Part shown: piece after piece, positions 49,455 through 61,724 of the stretch
Layout: each line of letters starts with the position of its first letter
Position numbering within the stretch: position 1 is the stretch's first letter
Source of the DNA: Drosophila pseudoobscura
Lineage: Eukaryota > Arthropoda > Insecta > Diptera > Drosophilidae
Direction: 5' to 3'
NCBI RefSeq assembly: GCF_009870125.1
Contig: NC_046683.1
Location: forward strand, 1,612,001-1,676,000
DNA: 64,000 bases
Notes under the pieces: generated by a model
What the model saw: only the letters and a program-made list of their open reading frames with translations
What the model was told of the DNA's origin: nothing
Database searches by the model: none
Translations under genes and position numbers: made by a program

Positions 49455-50777
49455 CTACCACAGGCGGTGCAGATGCAGATTACGCGACAGCACCGATCGC
49501 ACATCGTTGGTGAAGCGCAGTGCGTCCAGCATGGGCAGCAGCGACAGCAGTGCCGTGTCCATGGGATCCGAGAACCAACTCTTGATGGGTATGGCATTGT
49601 TGGGGAAGCAGCGATATGCCCCCGGGGAATTGTCAATTATAAATATCTGCAAGTGAATGTATGTGAGATACTCTAGATCCGTAATTTGTAATCCGGTTTG
49701 CATACCCTATTCAAATCACTGCATATGGCAGACAAGTCTTTGGTATACGATCCATAGTCGGGCGTACAGTGTTGTCTGTAGTAGCGCCTCCTCAATATGT
49801 TCCGACCATTGTCCAGCTTATCCGCCACAGCAGCTCCATAGATCTCCATGCTGGCGGTGAATACCACCAGATCATACCATTGTGAGACCTGTAAAGTGGT
49901 AGACGAAAGATGGTAAGTGGGCTTCGATTGCCAGTTATCAGGATTACTACTACTTACTACATCCAGAAAGTAGTCCACATGCGGCCGCTTGTGCACAAAG
50001 AAGCGCACTGGATTCCGATCGATGGTCACCTTGACGGTGAAGTCGTGCGGTGTACCCGGCTTCACTGTATTCCTGGGCATCGCATTGTGATGTGAGTGTA
50101 TCAGGGTTTCGTCCAGATCCAGGACCAGGGTTTTTCGCTGCACCAGACTGAGCCGATGCCGCGATACCGGAGACAGCGGGAACAATTCATATTTAACCGG
50201 TTGATACTGGATAAACTAAGAAAGTTAATCACAATCAACTCTGACTCGACATCGGTTATTTTAGAGTTCGATAAATACAATACTAAGAGTGGAGGGATAG
50301 GAATGGTAGTAGTAGTGGTAGTGGTAGTGGGAGTGGGAGGGCAAGGGTGAGCGTTAGCGTGAGCGTGAGCGCATGCTCGAAGGTCAGGTCTGGTCTTCTT
50401 GCAGCGTCATGATGAAACGTTTTGATTGATAAGGCGACCGACTGCAGTGACAAATGTTTGGGCGACATGTGCGGTAAACCTTAGCGATCCTTCACTGTGC
50501 ACGGGCCAGAGCCAGCTCGTCTTATCAATTTCCAGTGGCATTTATTGTACTTATTTCATCAGTGTGTGTCGATTGGGGGGGGTGGGGGATCGCCAACGGG
50601 TTAGGTTAGTGGGAATGGGGGGCTTTGAACTATGGGCTTTTTCGGTGGGGTACTCAATACTTAATACTTAATACTTACAGCTCGCACTTGGCGATTGAAC
50701 ATGAAACAAATGCATGTCCAGACTTTTGATAGCAGCAACAAAAGTGCATGGAATTTCATTTGCAGAAGGGAAATCAT
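49455..50777 (-). CDS. Dd: CTD nuclear envelope phosphatase 1, Dullard
   Basis: Four coding exons, 50777-50679, 50215-49958, 49888-49706 and 49646-49455, join to 243 residues, matching the fly and vertebrate length. The first exon gives [18 protein letters not shown], a membrane segment. The HAD-type phosphatase motif DLDET (66-70) carries the catalytic aspartates. The C-terminal half ends in NLHLHRLW, as in human CTDNEP1. Dullard is an ER/nuclear-envelope protein phosphatase that acts on lipin and restrains BMP signalling (family knowledge). The long reading frame over exon 2 continues into the intron, but splicing from GATGTA to VSQWYDL matches the family precisely. It is divergent from the SS18 gene. 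Confidence 0.95.
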
Positions 50778-52859
50778 TTGGTAAGAAGGTTCCGTCCGGT
50801 AGCGTCTTCTTACCAAGTTTCTATGTCTACCAATTTTTCTGAGTAGAATTTTGAATGAATGGGGAACACACTGCGATCGACCGACCGCCGATGACCGATG
50901 ACCGATGGGATGGGGTTACGCTTCGGTCTTCTGCATTTAGCGGAGAGAGCGAGAGCACGGAGAGAGACAGGGGGCGAGGGATCAGTTCGCGGTTCGGTGT
51001 TCCGTTCGTTTTTTCGGTTTACGTTATGTACTGCTGCTCTCTTTCACTTCTGGCCTTCTTCTTCTTCGCCGGCTAATGATTTCGCTTTACTTTAGCTTTT
51101 AGTTTTTTTGTGATAACACGCCGCTTTTGATTTTTGTTGTTATGCTGAACGCACACACACACACACGCACGCACACCCGCCACACACGAACACCCGCGTG
51201 AAAATCGATAACAAGACTCTGCCGCCTATTGTCGTTCCCCTCTCCTTTCGTTCTCTTCCCCTTGGTGGGCAAGGCTGAAGAAACAGAGTTTCTTCTTTTA
51301 TTTTAGCGCGCTTTTTCCGCCTCTATATGTGCGAGTCTTCTATGTATGCATTCTGCCTGACTCCACTATAGCGCTGATCTAGCATATCTTCTGGATTGGA
51401 TTGGATTGGATTGGAGTGGTGTCTACTTCCTGGCACTTCCAACACACGGCACAGCACAGCACAGCACAGCAGTGTACAGAAATCGGGAATCGAGATCAAA
51501 CAAATTTCTTAAGAGTTGCTATTGAGCAACAATTTTGGAGGATTGATTATCTGCACATATTTATTGCACTTTGATTTGATGTGTGTGCTTTTTGGTTGGA
51601 TAATCTCCCGGCCGAGGTTTTCTCATAACTGTTTTGTGTTGCGCTGCTCTTTAAATTATATAAATATAATTTGTCCGTAGTTTTTTTATTTATTTTTTTC
51701 AGCGTTTTTGTTTAATAAACTGTCACACGTATACACACATCCATACAGACGCGCGCACACACACAGAGTTTGGCCAAAAGCCAGCCAACAAAATATAATT
51801 GTGAAAAAATAGTGTATGAGGACCGTCCGTGGCAGAGTACTATGCTATCGATAGGCCCCGTTTGTGTGATTGCCGGCTGCAAAATATTTGTTATCGTTGT
51901 TTAGCGTTTTTGATATATTTATCACATAAAGTTGCTACAATTTACGAATATGCTCAATTAAAAACTACAATACTAGCATTATGGTTATTTATTTATAGTG
52001 TGGCCCTGAGCGAAGGCCTGCAAAATGATTTGTGCATCGTTGGCAGCACATGCGTACGGGAGCGCCATATTGATGGCGGCCAACCACGAACAGATGCGCC
52101 CGTCATGCATTCGCAAAGAAGTAAATGCGATTTTCCACACCGCCCATTTGTTGAAATGTCCGCCAACATATTTAGCCATTAATATTGGAATTTACAGTAG
52201 CCAAAAGTTATACATTTTCAATAGTTAACCGATTTTTGTTTTGACCACATTATATCCACGTATTCCGTCATGCAACGATGCGGAGCACGACACCAAGCGC
52301 CGTCTGTTCGTGTATGAATGACAGCCAACCGATTAATCGCTTCGAGCAGCCGCCTGGTGTAATCGTTTTAAGCGTCGTTCTTTGCAATTTGCAAAAAGTG
52401 CCAGAAAAAGAGAAAAATATGCAGACTTTGTGCAAAACCATTTGAATGCCAATTGTGCTGACGTCCAATATTCAGACGAAAACCAAAAGCCAAGGGACAG
52501 GTGCAAAGTGCTCGAGGATTTGATCAAATTATTTTCCGTGTCTCCTGCGTGTGTGTGCGTGTGGTGTGTCTGTTAATGTGTGTTGCGGCGCGTGGGTGAG
52601 TGTGTGCGAGCGTGCGTGCGTGTGTGTGTGTAAAAAAAAGCCGCACACTGCAAAAAAAACAGTGAAAAATTTCCTTTTTGCCCCTTTTCTCGCATTTGGC
52701 AATCAAAAACCGTACAAAGGGGCGCCCCCCAACACCCGTGGCGAACCGACGAATCGGTTTTATATATTTTTTTTCCCCAACCGGTTTAGAATAACCGCTA
52801 AAATTGTGGAAAAACAGGAGAAAACTCCCAAGCGGAAGAAGAAGACTGCAGCCAGTAAA
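50778..52859. other. Divergent upstream region of Dullard (-) and SS18 homologue (+)
   Basis: No additional gene supported. It has a perfect DRE at 51846-51853, GCACA repeats near 51451-51470, AC/GC-rich stretches at 51150-51185 and 51725-51770, and GT-rich DNA before the SS18 start. The frame leading into the SS18 ATG is open but has no earlier ATG. Confidence 0.55.
51846..51853. promoter_or_regulatory. DRE palindrome TATCGATA
   Basis: A full DRE core inside CTATCGATAG, between two divergent housekeeping-type genes, where DREF-dependent promoters are common. The match is seen; use as a promoter element is inferred. The other copies in ABC introns warn that the site alone is not proof. Confidence 0.45.
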
Positions 52860-55525
52860 ATGTCTGCAGTTTACTCGCCGCAGCCGCCGCAGCAGCAGCA
52901 GCAACCGCCTCCCCCACCACAGCAGCAGCAGCAGCAGCAACCGCCCCCCAATGCCATGTCCCTGCAGCAGCAGCAGCAGCAACAGCAGCAACAACAACAG
53001 CAGCCACCCGGCGTCGGCGGCGGCGGTGGCAGCGTCCTCGGCTCCCAGGGCGGGCTGCTGCCCATGGGGATGCAGCAGCAGCAGCGTATCACCGGCGTGC
53101 CGCCAATGGGAGTGCCCGGCTCCCCCGGTAGCATCATCACCGGTGTGGGTGGCGGCGGCGGTGGCGTCGGTGTCGGTGGATGCGGCAACATGATGGGTGT
53201 CACTCCGCCATCGACTCCACGCGGCGGCGGCGGCGGTGGTGGTGGCGGAGGCCTTGGCGGCGTCGGCGGTGGACCGCCGCAGGTCAACTCTGCGCAGATC
53301 CAGAAGATGCTCGACGAGAACTGCGGCCTGATCCAGACGATTCAGGACTTCCAGAGCATGGGCAAGGCGCAGGAGTGCATGTCCTACCATGTGGCCCTGC
53401 ACAGGAATCTGGTATATCTGGCCCAGCTGGCGGATCCTGCAATGAATATCTCCCAGATATTGCCGGTGAGTGCTGGATACGAGAGGCCTCGGCCTCGGCC
53501 TGAGCCTGTGGCAATCTTTTAATGCTCTCTGCCACACACAAACAGCCGCCGCACATCCTGCAGACACAGGCGATGCAACAGGGCAACCAGCAGACGCCGG
53601 GTGGTCCCACCGGTCCGCACGGTATGCTGGGCGGCCTACCGCCGCCCCAACAACAACAACAACAGCCACAGCAGCCGGGCGGCCCAGGCCAGGGCCAGCC
53701 CCAACAGGCGGGTGGACCGCCGCAAATGGGTGGCATGCAGCAGCATGGCAGCGAGCCCGGCGTCCAAATGACACCCTATGGCGGCCAGCAGCAGCAGCAA
53801 CAGCAGCCGCCACATCCCGGCATGCCACCCAATCCTCAGCAGCAATCTCAGCAGCAGCAACAACAACAACAACAACAGCAGGCAGCGGCCGCAGCTGCGG
53901 CGGCAGCAGCAGCAGCAGCGGCAGCCGCTGGCCAGCAGCAGGTGACGCAAGTGAGTCAGGCCGGGCCACAGGTCCAGCAGCAGCAGCATCCCTCGGCGAT
54001 CTACCGCAATGCCCAGGGCGGGGGCCAGCCGGGACAGGGCCCTGCACAGCAATCGATTCTACCCAGTAAGTGTAAAGTATTCGGCGTCCAGGGGAGGTGC
54101 GCCTCCAGCTTTGTCCGATGATGATCCTCATGTCTTCCCTCATATTCTTACAGATCAGCAGCAGCAGCAGCGGCCCAACAATGGCCCCCTCGCAGGACCC
54201 GGCCAGAACCAGCAGCCGCCGCAGCAGCAGCAACAGCAGCCACAGCAGGGCTCCCAGCAACCCCCCAACCAGCAGCAGCAGCAACAGCCCCAACAACAGC
54301 AGGGACCGCAGCAGGGCGGACCGGGCGGAGTGCCGCCGCCCCAGACCCCGTACCGCGTGAGCTACCAGCAGCAGCAGCAACAGCACGGCCACTATCCCGG
54401 CTATCCGCCGCAAACGCAGCCCCAGTACCAGCCCCAGGGCGCCTATCCGTACGGACCGCCGACGCAGGGCTATGGGCCACCGCCTCCGGGGCCCCCGAAT
54501 GCAGCGCAGGCCGGCTACCATCATGGTGGAGCCGGAGCAGGGGCCGGGGGACATGGCGGCTATCAACCGAACACTGGTGGACCCGGGCAGCAGGCTCCGC
54601 CACCGGGCGTTTATGCACCGCCGCCGGGAAGCCAGCAGGGCGTGCCGCCTGGTCAGCAGCCCCCACCGCCGCCGGGACAGATGTACGGACCGCCGCCGGG
54701 GACCGCAGGTGGCCAGCAGGTGGGAGCGCCCGGTGGGCCGCCTGGTCCGCCGCAGAGCGTGAATCAGTATGGTCCGCCGCCGCCGCAGAACTCGACGGGT
54801 GGGCCGCCACCCATGAGCTATGCCGGGTACCCCCCCAATCCCAATCAGTACGGCCAGGCGGGGGCTGGAGGAGCGCCACCGGGTGGAGGCTATGGACCAC
54901 CCCCTCCGCCCAACAGCAGCGGACAGTCGCCGTACCAGGCCTACCAGCAGCAGCAGCAGGCGGTCGGTGCCGGAGGCGCACCGCCGGGCAGTAGCTATCC
55001 GGGCGGGCCGCCGACGAGTGTGGTGTCCGGTGGTCCGCCGCCGCCACCCGGTGGCTATAGCCAGACAACGGCGCCCAGCCAGACGCCGCCGCCGCAGGGA
55101 CCCCAGCAACAGCAGCCGGGTGGCGGTGGAGCGGGCTCCAATCCGAACGGGCCCAATGCCCAACAACAGTCGACGCCGCCGCCATCGGGAGGCGTGGGAG
55201 GAAATCCACAGCAGCAGCAGCAAGGGCCGCAAGGTGGGGCAGGAGGGGCAGGCTCTCAGCAGCAACAGCAGCAGCAGTACGCGCCGCCGCCGCCCCAACA
55301 GCAACAGCAGCAGGGAGGACCGGGTGGAGTGGTCGTCTCGGGGGTGGCACCGCTGCCCACCCAGGTCCAGCCCACCTACTCGACGCCCGGCGGCGTGACT
55401 GGCTATGGGCCGCCGCAGCCGCAGCAGCAACAACAGCAGCAGCAAGTTCCGGGAGGACCTCCTACCTCCCAGCAGCAGCCCCCACCGACCGGTGGACCCC
55501 CCAATCCCCAGTCCAGTGCCCAGCA

Positions 55526-55557
<32 letters not shown>

Positions 55558-55874
55558 AGCAGCAGCAACAACAACCGCCGCCCAATGGTGCCACGCCTAA
55601 TATGCCGCCCAATCAATATCAGCCGGCTCCTGGCGCCCCACAGCCGTATGGAGGGCCGCCGCCGCAGGCCTACGGACCACCTCCGCCGGGCAGTGCCTAT
55701 CCCGGCCATGCGTACCATCAGCCACCGCAGGCGGGTGGTTATGCCCAGTATCCGCCCACGCAGGGCTATCAGAGCTACAGGCCGGCGGGCGCACAAATGC
55801 CGCCGCCGGGAGCACCCCAGGGACCGCCACCGACGGGGGCCTACGGTTACTACAGCAATCAGCCGCCGCAATGA
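52860..55874 (+). CDS. SS18: SS18/SYT homologue, BAF (SWI/SNF) complex subunit, glutamine-rich
   Basis: Three coding exons, 52860-53465, 53546-54065 and 54154-55874, join to 948 residues. The ATG at 52860 (AAAATGTC context) is the only one in the frame. Residues about 140-203 form the SNH domain (SYT N-terminal homology), with QIQKMLDENCGLIQ and LVYLAQLAD. In human SS18 this domain binds the BRG1/BRM ATPase. The rest is low complexity: poly-Gln runs coded by mixed CAG/CAA, poly-Gly near residue 120, an Ala run near 345, and a long Gln/Pro/Gly/Tyr-rich C-terminus like the QPGY region. Human SS18 is about 418 residues, so this is more than twice as long, mainly through repeats. I recall CG10555 as the D. 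melanogaster orthologue. A 1166-codon open frame on the other strand is a by-product of the repeats. Confidence 0.93.
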
Positions 55875-58508
55875 GGCTGAGCGGGGCAGTAGCTGTGGCG
55901 GAGGAGGAGGAGGAGTCCATGTCCATCCACTCGAAAAAATGCTCATGATGAAATGGGATTCATGAAGGATACAAGGAAGGAGAGCTCCCGCACCCGAAAC
56001 GAAGACGATTCTTTTTGCATACAATTTTAGAGTTTAAGCGGCAGATCGGGAGACAGTTATCTAAATAGATATATATACAGATATATATATATATATACGA
56101 TACGATACGATATGTAATACACTTTTAAGGAACCTCCTCCTCCTGTCCCTTGCTTCACAAGAACTGGAAATGGAAACTTCCTGGAGAGTGAGTGAGAGAG
56201 AGATAGAGAGAGAGAGCGAGCGAGAGAGTACGCAAGAGTCTTGCGCTTCGGTTTTCGCTTAGTTTTAAGCAACCCCCCTCCCCCCTCTATATATAGTAGT
56301 AGATGTGTGTTTCTTAACCATAAGAATTAGCTATTTACACTAATTTTTTTGTCGTGTCGTAGAGAGAAACGATAGATAGATCTACGGGCTCTATCCATCC
56401 ATTTATATTCACATTAATTTGATTATTGTTTTTATTCCAACGAGCATGCCCCTCCCCCGTTTCCACCCTTTTCCCCTTAGTTTATTTGTTCTTTTCGCGT
56501 ACTTTAGAATAAGCAGCCCCGTAAACTAGTTTAAATATTTAAATGAGAAAAATATAAATAATACAATACTATTACATTGATGCCTACACTAATGGCAGGG
56601 ACTGTGCGAAGGATTATACTATTAAAAAACAAAAACAAAAAAAAACGCAAAACATTCAGCAAACGAAAAGGAAAAACTATAACAAATTGGAACTCTAGAA
56701 ATATATACATTTTTATATTTTTGGTCTTTAAAGTTTTTTTTTTTATTTTTTTTTTGTTCTTGTATAGTTAATGAATATAGTGGAATACAGTGGACACTCC
56801 ATAAGACTCTGTAAAGTTTGATAATAATTAATACGATACGCGGGATCGCCTGGAATCGATGGGATTCTATTAAAATAATTATTACTGTATTTTACTGCCT
56901 AAAAAAAAAACACAAATGAGTTCCAAAATATATCTATCTAGCATTTAGTATTAAAATAAATATTTATTTAGCTAACGAAAGGGAAACCAACAAAAACACA
57001 AACGACAAACGTTGTACTGTTACTCAAAGGAGAGAAAAATTAATGATTTAAAGAGATTTCGATTGTAGGCTATAAGAATGTGTTCCACTCAAAGCAAGTG
57101 TCCACTGTAGTAGTCGTCCCTTTCCCCTCACGTGACCCCTTGAATGATGGGTTGACAATCGCCCCAAAAACGAAAAAAATTCCATACAGAATTCTTGTAC
57201 TGATCTTGTAATCCCCTACGAGATTGTGTCCCGCTCACTCGTTTCATGCGCCATCTCGCTCTAAAGCAGGTCTAAAGCCCCATTACCCCCCGCCCCCGAC
57301 TATTGCCGCTCTGCTCTTTGCTCGGAAATCTCGAATTAAATTATCGCCAACCCCCAACCCTCCCCCCACAGACATCGAGAAAATATATAGAGATACGAGT
57401 ATATCAAATAGCATTTAGAAATTTCTATTTTCAAAATGCAAAATAAGAAATATAAAAAATAAAAACAAAACAAAAGAGAATACAATAAATTCGACAAAAA
57501 TTTTTTAATTTTCTTTTTAAGATTTTCTGGAAAACAAATTTAATTTTTCTAAAGGATTCCTTGGGGATTGGGCTAGAAAAAAAGATATAATTTTACGAAA
57601 ATCTTTTTTAATTTATTTTTTTAAATTTGTAGAAAAGAAATTGAATTTTAGATTTATTTTCAGTGATTGTTTGAGAATTAAGAGAGAGTGGGGGTGTATA
57701 AGAATATACTCTGGAGAAGAAAATGCATTTCTTGAGCAAGTAAGCCCACACTCTTTTCCTGCGTAAAAGGTGGAAAATTGGTGGAAAATTATCAATTCCT
57801 TCTTTTACTGTCGCACATAGTTTGGGATTCGAAAAGCTTGTGATGGAGTCTGGGCCACGACCAGATACAGATACTGGATTTGGTGGTCGTCGCCACCCAG
57901 GCGGAAGAGCCGTACGTGACGAAACTTCTGTTGGCCATAATAAAGTATTAAGATATTCCAAGCCACCGGCCAGGCAAAGAGCATGTCGACTACAAAGCAT
58001 GCGCTAACCAACACTGCTCCATGAAGCCCGAAAACTATTTCAGAGAGTGTGAATTTATCGTTTCTCTGACGGTGTGCTGTGCTCCCACTGCATGCGTTTC
58101 CCCGGCTCTGCTTGCGCAGAATATTCGCTGCTTGCAAAATGCTGCATCGCGTACACAAAGCGTGGCAGCCTGCACGTGCTTCCGGTTGCATTGGTTGCAA
58201 CCCTCTTTATGCCGTTATTCGGAGTCGAGCTTTTATCGAACATCGACGCGCATTACCCAGCACTGGAGGAAACTTTTTAGTGCCGAAGCCGAAACTTTAT
58301 TTATTTACTTTTTGGTTATAGCTTCAAGCAGCCATGTTACAGCTTGGATCCCATCCCAGCCAGACAATAGACAATGGAATGCATCAACGGGAGGATGTGA
58401 CACCGCCTTGGATTGGTGCTTCGAGATGGCCTCCGAGGCTTGACGGCGGCCTACGGTGAAGCACTTTGAAGGAAGCGGCCAAACCATTTAAGGTGTACTT
58501 CCTGACCA
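55875..58508. other. SS18 3' UTR and spacer before PIG-T
   Basis: A + strand AATAAA at 56955-56960 would give SS18 a 3' UTR of about 1.1 kb; another lies near 57484. On the minus strand AATAAA at about 58296-58301 lies some 210 bases past the PIG-T stop. The segment 57.8-58.5 kb is less AT-rich than its surroundings and has overlapping frames on both strands without a recognisable domain. Confidence 0.5.
57805..58487. other. Unexplained segment with stacked open frames
   Basis: Several frames of 60-140 codons overlap on both strands in a segment of balanced base composition between AT-rich flanks. The minus-strand frame at 57805-58200 has a hydrophobic stretch (VLVSACFVVDMLFAWPVAW). No family recognised, and no splice structure or start context favours any frame. 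It may be a decayed gene or mobile-element remnant, or simply non-coding DNA. Confidence 0.2.
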
Positions 58509-60496
58509 TCATAGATCCCAGACAGTCGGACATGCTGCGCTTGACAGCGATTCAAATGGATTTGCAATCAGCGCTTCCGCTGCCTCTTCTTTCCCTTCCC
58601 TCTCCTCTTCTTGGTCACCGTCCGCCTTCTCATCGGGGCATGGATCATCGAGGACGACCCCTTCCCTTTTCCCCTCCATTGGTGTCGACTCCTGACCCCC
58701 CCGACTAAACAGCTTTTCCTTGAGCCTCTTGAGGAAGTTCCGAGGTCCGGCTGATGTCGGGCGCACCACCACAATCACCTTGGTGGCCACACTGTGGATG
58801 GGGCCAAAGGCCAGAGCCACCACAGTGCAGGCCAAACAGATGACGTTGTAGGGCATGCTGAAGTCGGGCGTGGGCAGCGAAACGATCAGGGCTTCGGTGT
58901 GCAGGCCCAGCACATACGATGGGCGGGTGGCGTTGAATGAATGGGCAAAGAGATGGCCCTCCAGGGGCAGGGCCGAGTAGTTGGTGCCCATCGGCAGGGA
59001 ACTGAAGACAAGGGCCGCATTGATGTAGTGGCCGTGATTGGCATCGGGAGGATACTCGAGCCACTTGAGCACCAAGTAGTCCACATCGATGGTGATCAGC
59101 GCCGAGCTCTGGCCGGGCAGCACGAACCCAATCTCCAGGTGGGTGGGCAGCTCCCGCTGCTTACCGGGAGCGTAATGGAGCAGCTTGAAAGGCAGCGTCT
59201 CGCGGCCGTATTCGTGTCGGGCCATGGACCGACGACGGATATTGAGGGTATGCAGATAGGCGTGCACATACCACGGTATGAGCTCCTGCACCACGATTGG
59301 CAGCGGTGCGTAATGCGAATTGGTCACCTCCGTGACGATGCGTCCCCGCTCCTGGCCCTGGCCCAGGAGATAGCGATGCACGTAGATGGGCGGCGGGGCG
59401 GGCTTCAGACGGTTGCGTCGCTCCTCGCCCTTGGGCGCCAGCCAGGCGATATTGAACAGCCGCTCGCCCTGGTCCTGGAACTGCTCCTGCATGTCGTACA
59501 CCCCATAGAGCACTGTATATCCGCCCCTCGTCGTCTGCACCTCCGCGGGCGGGAGCGGCACCAGCTGGTAGCGGGCGCCGAGCTCGTTGCGCTGCACATA
59601 GATCTTGCTGGTGGTCGCCAGCTCGCAGTAGCCGTTGAGGCCCATGCCGAAGAGGCGGCGCAGTGAGAAATCGTTGCCGCTCTGCTCGAGCAGGCGGAGA
59701 TCGTAGACGAGATTCGCCGTCTGCGTCAGCTCCAGGATGCAGTTGTCCTCGTCGTGGTCCTGGCACAGGGTGCGCACCTTCAGGCCCAGCGAATGGTACT
59801 TGGTGTTGTGCACATAACCGGAGTTGAGCAGCGAGGCGAATCCCGAGGCACTACCGCAGGGTAGCAGCTTCTTCCAGGGCGTCAGATTCTCCGTGCAGAC
59901 AATCTCCCGCGGCAACGAGGCGTAGCGCACAAACTTCTCCTGATTGGCGGGCATGAACTGTGGCCGCAGCAGATGCCTGGGCGATATGCTGTTGGTGTTG
60001 TCCACAAAGTTGAGCGAGGCGCACAGGACGCCAGAGAAGACGTTTGCAAGCTGGGCCCACTGCTTGTCCACCGCCTCGTCGGTGAGATTGTGTCCCTTGA
60101 ACCAAGCCCACATCTCGGCCCCACTGGTTGCCTCAACGATGGGATAACCCCAAGTCTCGTAGCGCCATAGACCCTGCGTGAGTCCGATGTGCAGCTCCCT
60201 TACATCGAACTGCTGCAGCAGCTCGGCAATGACGCGGGGCGTTAGCTGCGTGTGGTAGACTGAAAGAGCCACGATTATAGGGATAGGATACAGGGCATTC
60301 GGTGACTATGCTACTCACGGTTCTCCTTCTGGCCGTAGTGCCAGCGTGTGGTAAACTGGAAATACGTGTTTACATGATCGCCGGATAAGGGACGCACAAC
60401 GAGCTCCTCATGGAAGTGCTCGTCCTTAGGGGTTGTCTGGGCTAAGACACTGGCAAGCAGAGGGGCGACCACACACCACAGATGTACCCAAGACAT
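58509..60496 (-). CDS. PIG-T: GPI transamidase component PIG-T
   Basis: Two coding exons, 60496-60319 and 60259-58509, give 642 residues. The N-terminus MSWVHLWCVVAPLLASVLAQ is a signal peptide. The conserved luminal domain follows (ELVVRPLSGDHV, FQFTTRWHYG, LTQGLWRYETWGYP). A membrane span sits near residues 530-555 (VICLACTVVALAFGPI). PIG-T is the subunit that stabilises the ER complex that cleaves proproteins and attaches the GPI anchor. The first ATG upstream of the signal peptide in frame is this one; the open frame beyond it has only a TTG. The tail after the membrane span is about 85 residues, Glu/Lys-rich, and longer than in the 578-residue human protein. From memory the D. melanogaster gene is CG11190. 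Confidence 0.95.
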
Positions 60497-60631
60497 CTGA
60501 ATGCGTATTAAATGAGCAGGGCAGTTGCAATTATGAAATTGCGGCAGATGCAAGATGCAGATGCCAAAGATAACAAACAGCGGGTAAGAGCAGGGTTGAT
60601 TTCATCATTTTAGAGTTGCTTTGCTTTATTT

Positions 60632-60660
60632 TATCGATGCATCCGCGATGGTCACACTGT
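60632..60660 (+). promoter_or_regulatory. DRE-like plus CCGCG plus Motif 1 module upstream of PIG-T
   Basis: TTATCGATGCATCCGCGATGGTCACACTG holds TATCGAT, CCGCG and an exact Motif 1 in 29 bases. It lies about 140-165 bases upstream of the PIG-T ATG but reads on the + strand, away from PIG-T. The same order of elements is seen at 61700-61724 and, spaced wider, at the Rpt6 promoter. It probably marks a bidirectional promoter (inference). Confidence 0.6.
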
Positions 60661-61038
60661 ATTCGAGTATTTTTTCGCAGCATCCATCTCAAAAATACTA
60701 CAAAAAAGTATAAAATACTAGACTTTCTAGGAGCCAGCTGAAAATTCGTAACAATCTGGATGAAAACCTCATATACAACAATTTGTATATGCTAAATGAG
60801 TAGAAATATATTTATTTTCAATTTAGTTTATTCTCTGTTCATGTATATGTACATACATATATAGTAAATAGTTTGATCATCTGTATCTCCAGAATCGGTT
60901 GCTATACCGTATTTGGTTATCCCACATCGCGTCATCTGGTCTGGCCTTGCTTTCCTCTGCGAGGGGAAACACACTAAAACATTTAATATTTTCTTTGTTT
61001 TTCATTTAAAAAAAAACGTCAAACTTGTCAATCAGTGT

Positions 61039-61049
61039 CGGTCACACTG
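61039..61049 (+). promoter_or_regulatory. Additional Motif 1 match
   Basis: CGGTCACACTG matches Motif 1 exactly, with GTATTTTCCAGTATTTTTC (Motif 6-like) about 60 bases further on. No coding frame starts close by. It may belong to an unannotated transcript or be a relic. Confidence 0.4.
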
Positions 61050-61432
61050 ATTTCTTGGCACGTCTAGCGCACACACCTTGCAAATTTTATACTTTTCATA
61101 GTATTTTCCAGTATTTTTCAAGACGCGCCATGGAGTCACCCTCTTGTCCAATGCAGCAATGTATAAATCGTGTAGAAATTCTATATTGAGCCTATTTCGT
61201 GATCAGCATCGAACGTCGGGAAAAAAGGCTTGCTAAAAAATGCATAGTGGTGTGTTTTTCACACTGGCGCTTCCATGGAGCTTATACGAAAAAAAGACGG
61301 ACAACAATTTTTAAAACGCGCACATTTCCCCTTCAGGTGTCGCTTTCGGGAATTACATTAAAATGTAGTAAGCATGTAGCAAATGTGTAGTTACAGTGTA
61401 GTTACCATGTAACGAAATTCATTTAGTGGAAA

Positions 61433-61621
61433 TTGCTTATGCTTAAACCTTATTTTATAAGCAATGCAACTAAGTTGAAAACTTATATTAAACCAGTCTT
61501 GGAGGAAATCGATTTTTCAACCGTATCAAATAATGAGTTCACAGCTGAGAGTCCTAGCTACCTAGTCATTTTCAACCGAATGTCAGAAACGAGAAATATG
61601 ATCGAACTGGAATACAAATAG
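61433..61621 (+). other. Short open frame just upstream of a promoter-like block
   Basis: From the ATG at 61439 it encodes about 60 residues of ordinary composition, ending four bases before the Motif 6 site at 61625. I recognise no domain. The DNA is homologous to the repeat copies upstream of Rpt6, where the corresponding frame has a stop, so it is most likely a chance frame in a duplicated non-coding block or the remnant of a gene's 3' end. Confidence 0.2.
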
Positions 61622-61624
61622 TTC

Positions 61625-61724
61625 GTCAGTATATTTACGGTATATTTTGAAATTTGTGACGTATTTTCGGTATGTTTCCGAGGGTCGGACCGTATATCTT
61701 ATCGATAAGTCCGCGGTCACACTG
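61625..61724 (+). promoter_or_regulatory. Complete Motif 6, DRE and Motif 1 promoter
   Basis: GTCAGTATATTT (61625-61636), perfect DRE TATCGATA (61700-61707) and CGGTCACACTG (61714-61724) occur in that order on the + strand, followed by CGAGTCATAA as at Rpt6. Arrangement and sequence are clearly homologous to the Rpt6 promoter at 44198-44307. The transcript it would drive is not identifiable; it could be the gene whose 5' exons appear at 62.7-64.0 kb. Confidence 0.6.

Noticed and set aside
52524-56024. A 1166-codon open frame on the minus strand opposite SS18
   Set aside because: It is made of leucine, arginine and alanine runs that are the reverse complement of CAG/CCG-rich codons. It spans the SS18 introns and has no domain. 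SS18 on the + strand has a conserved domain and clean splice sites.
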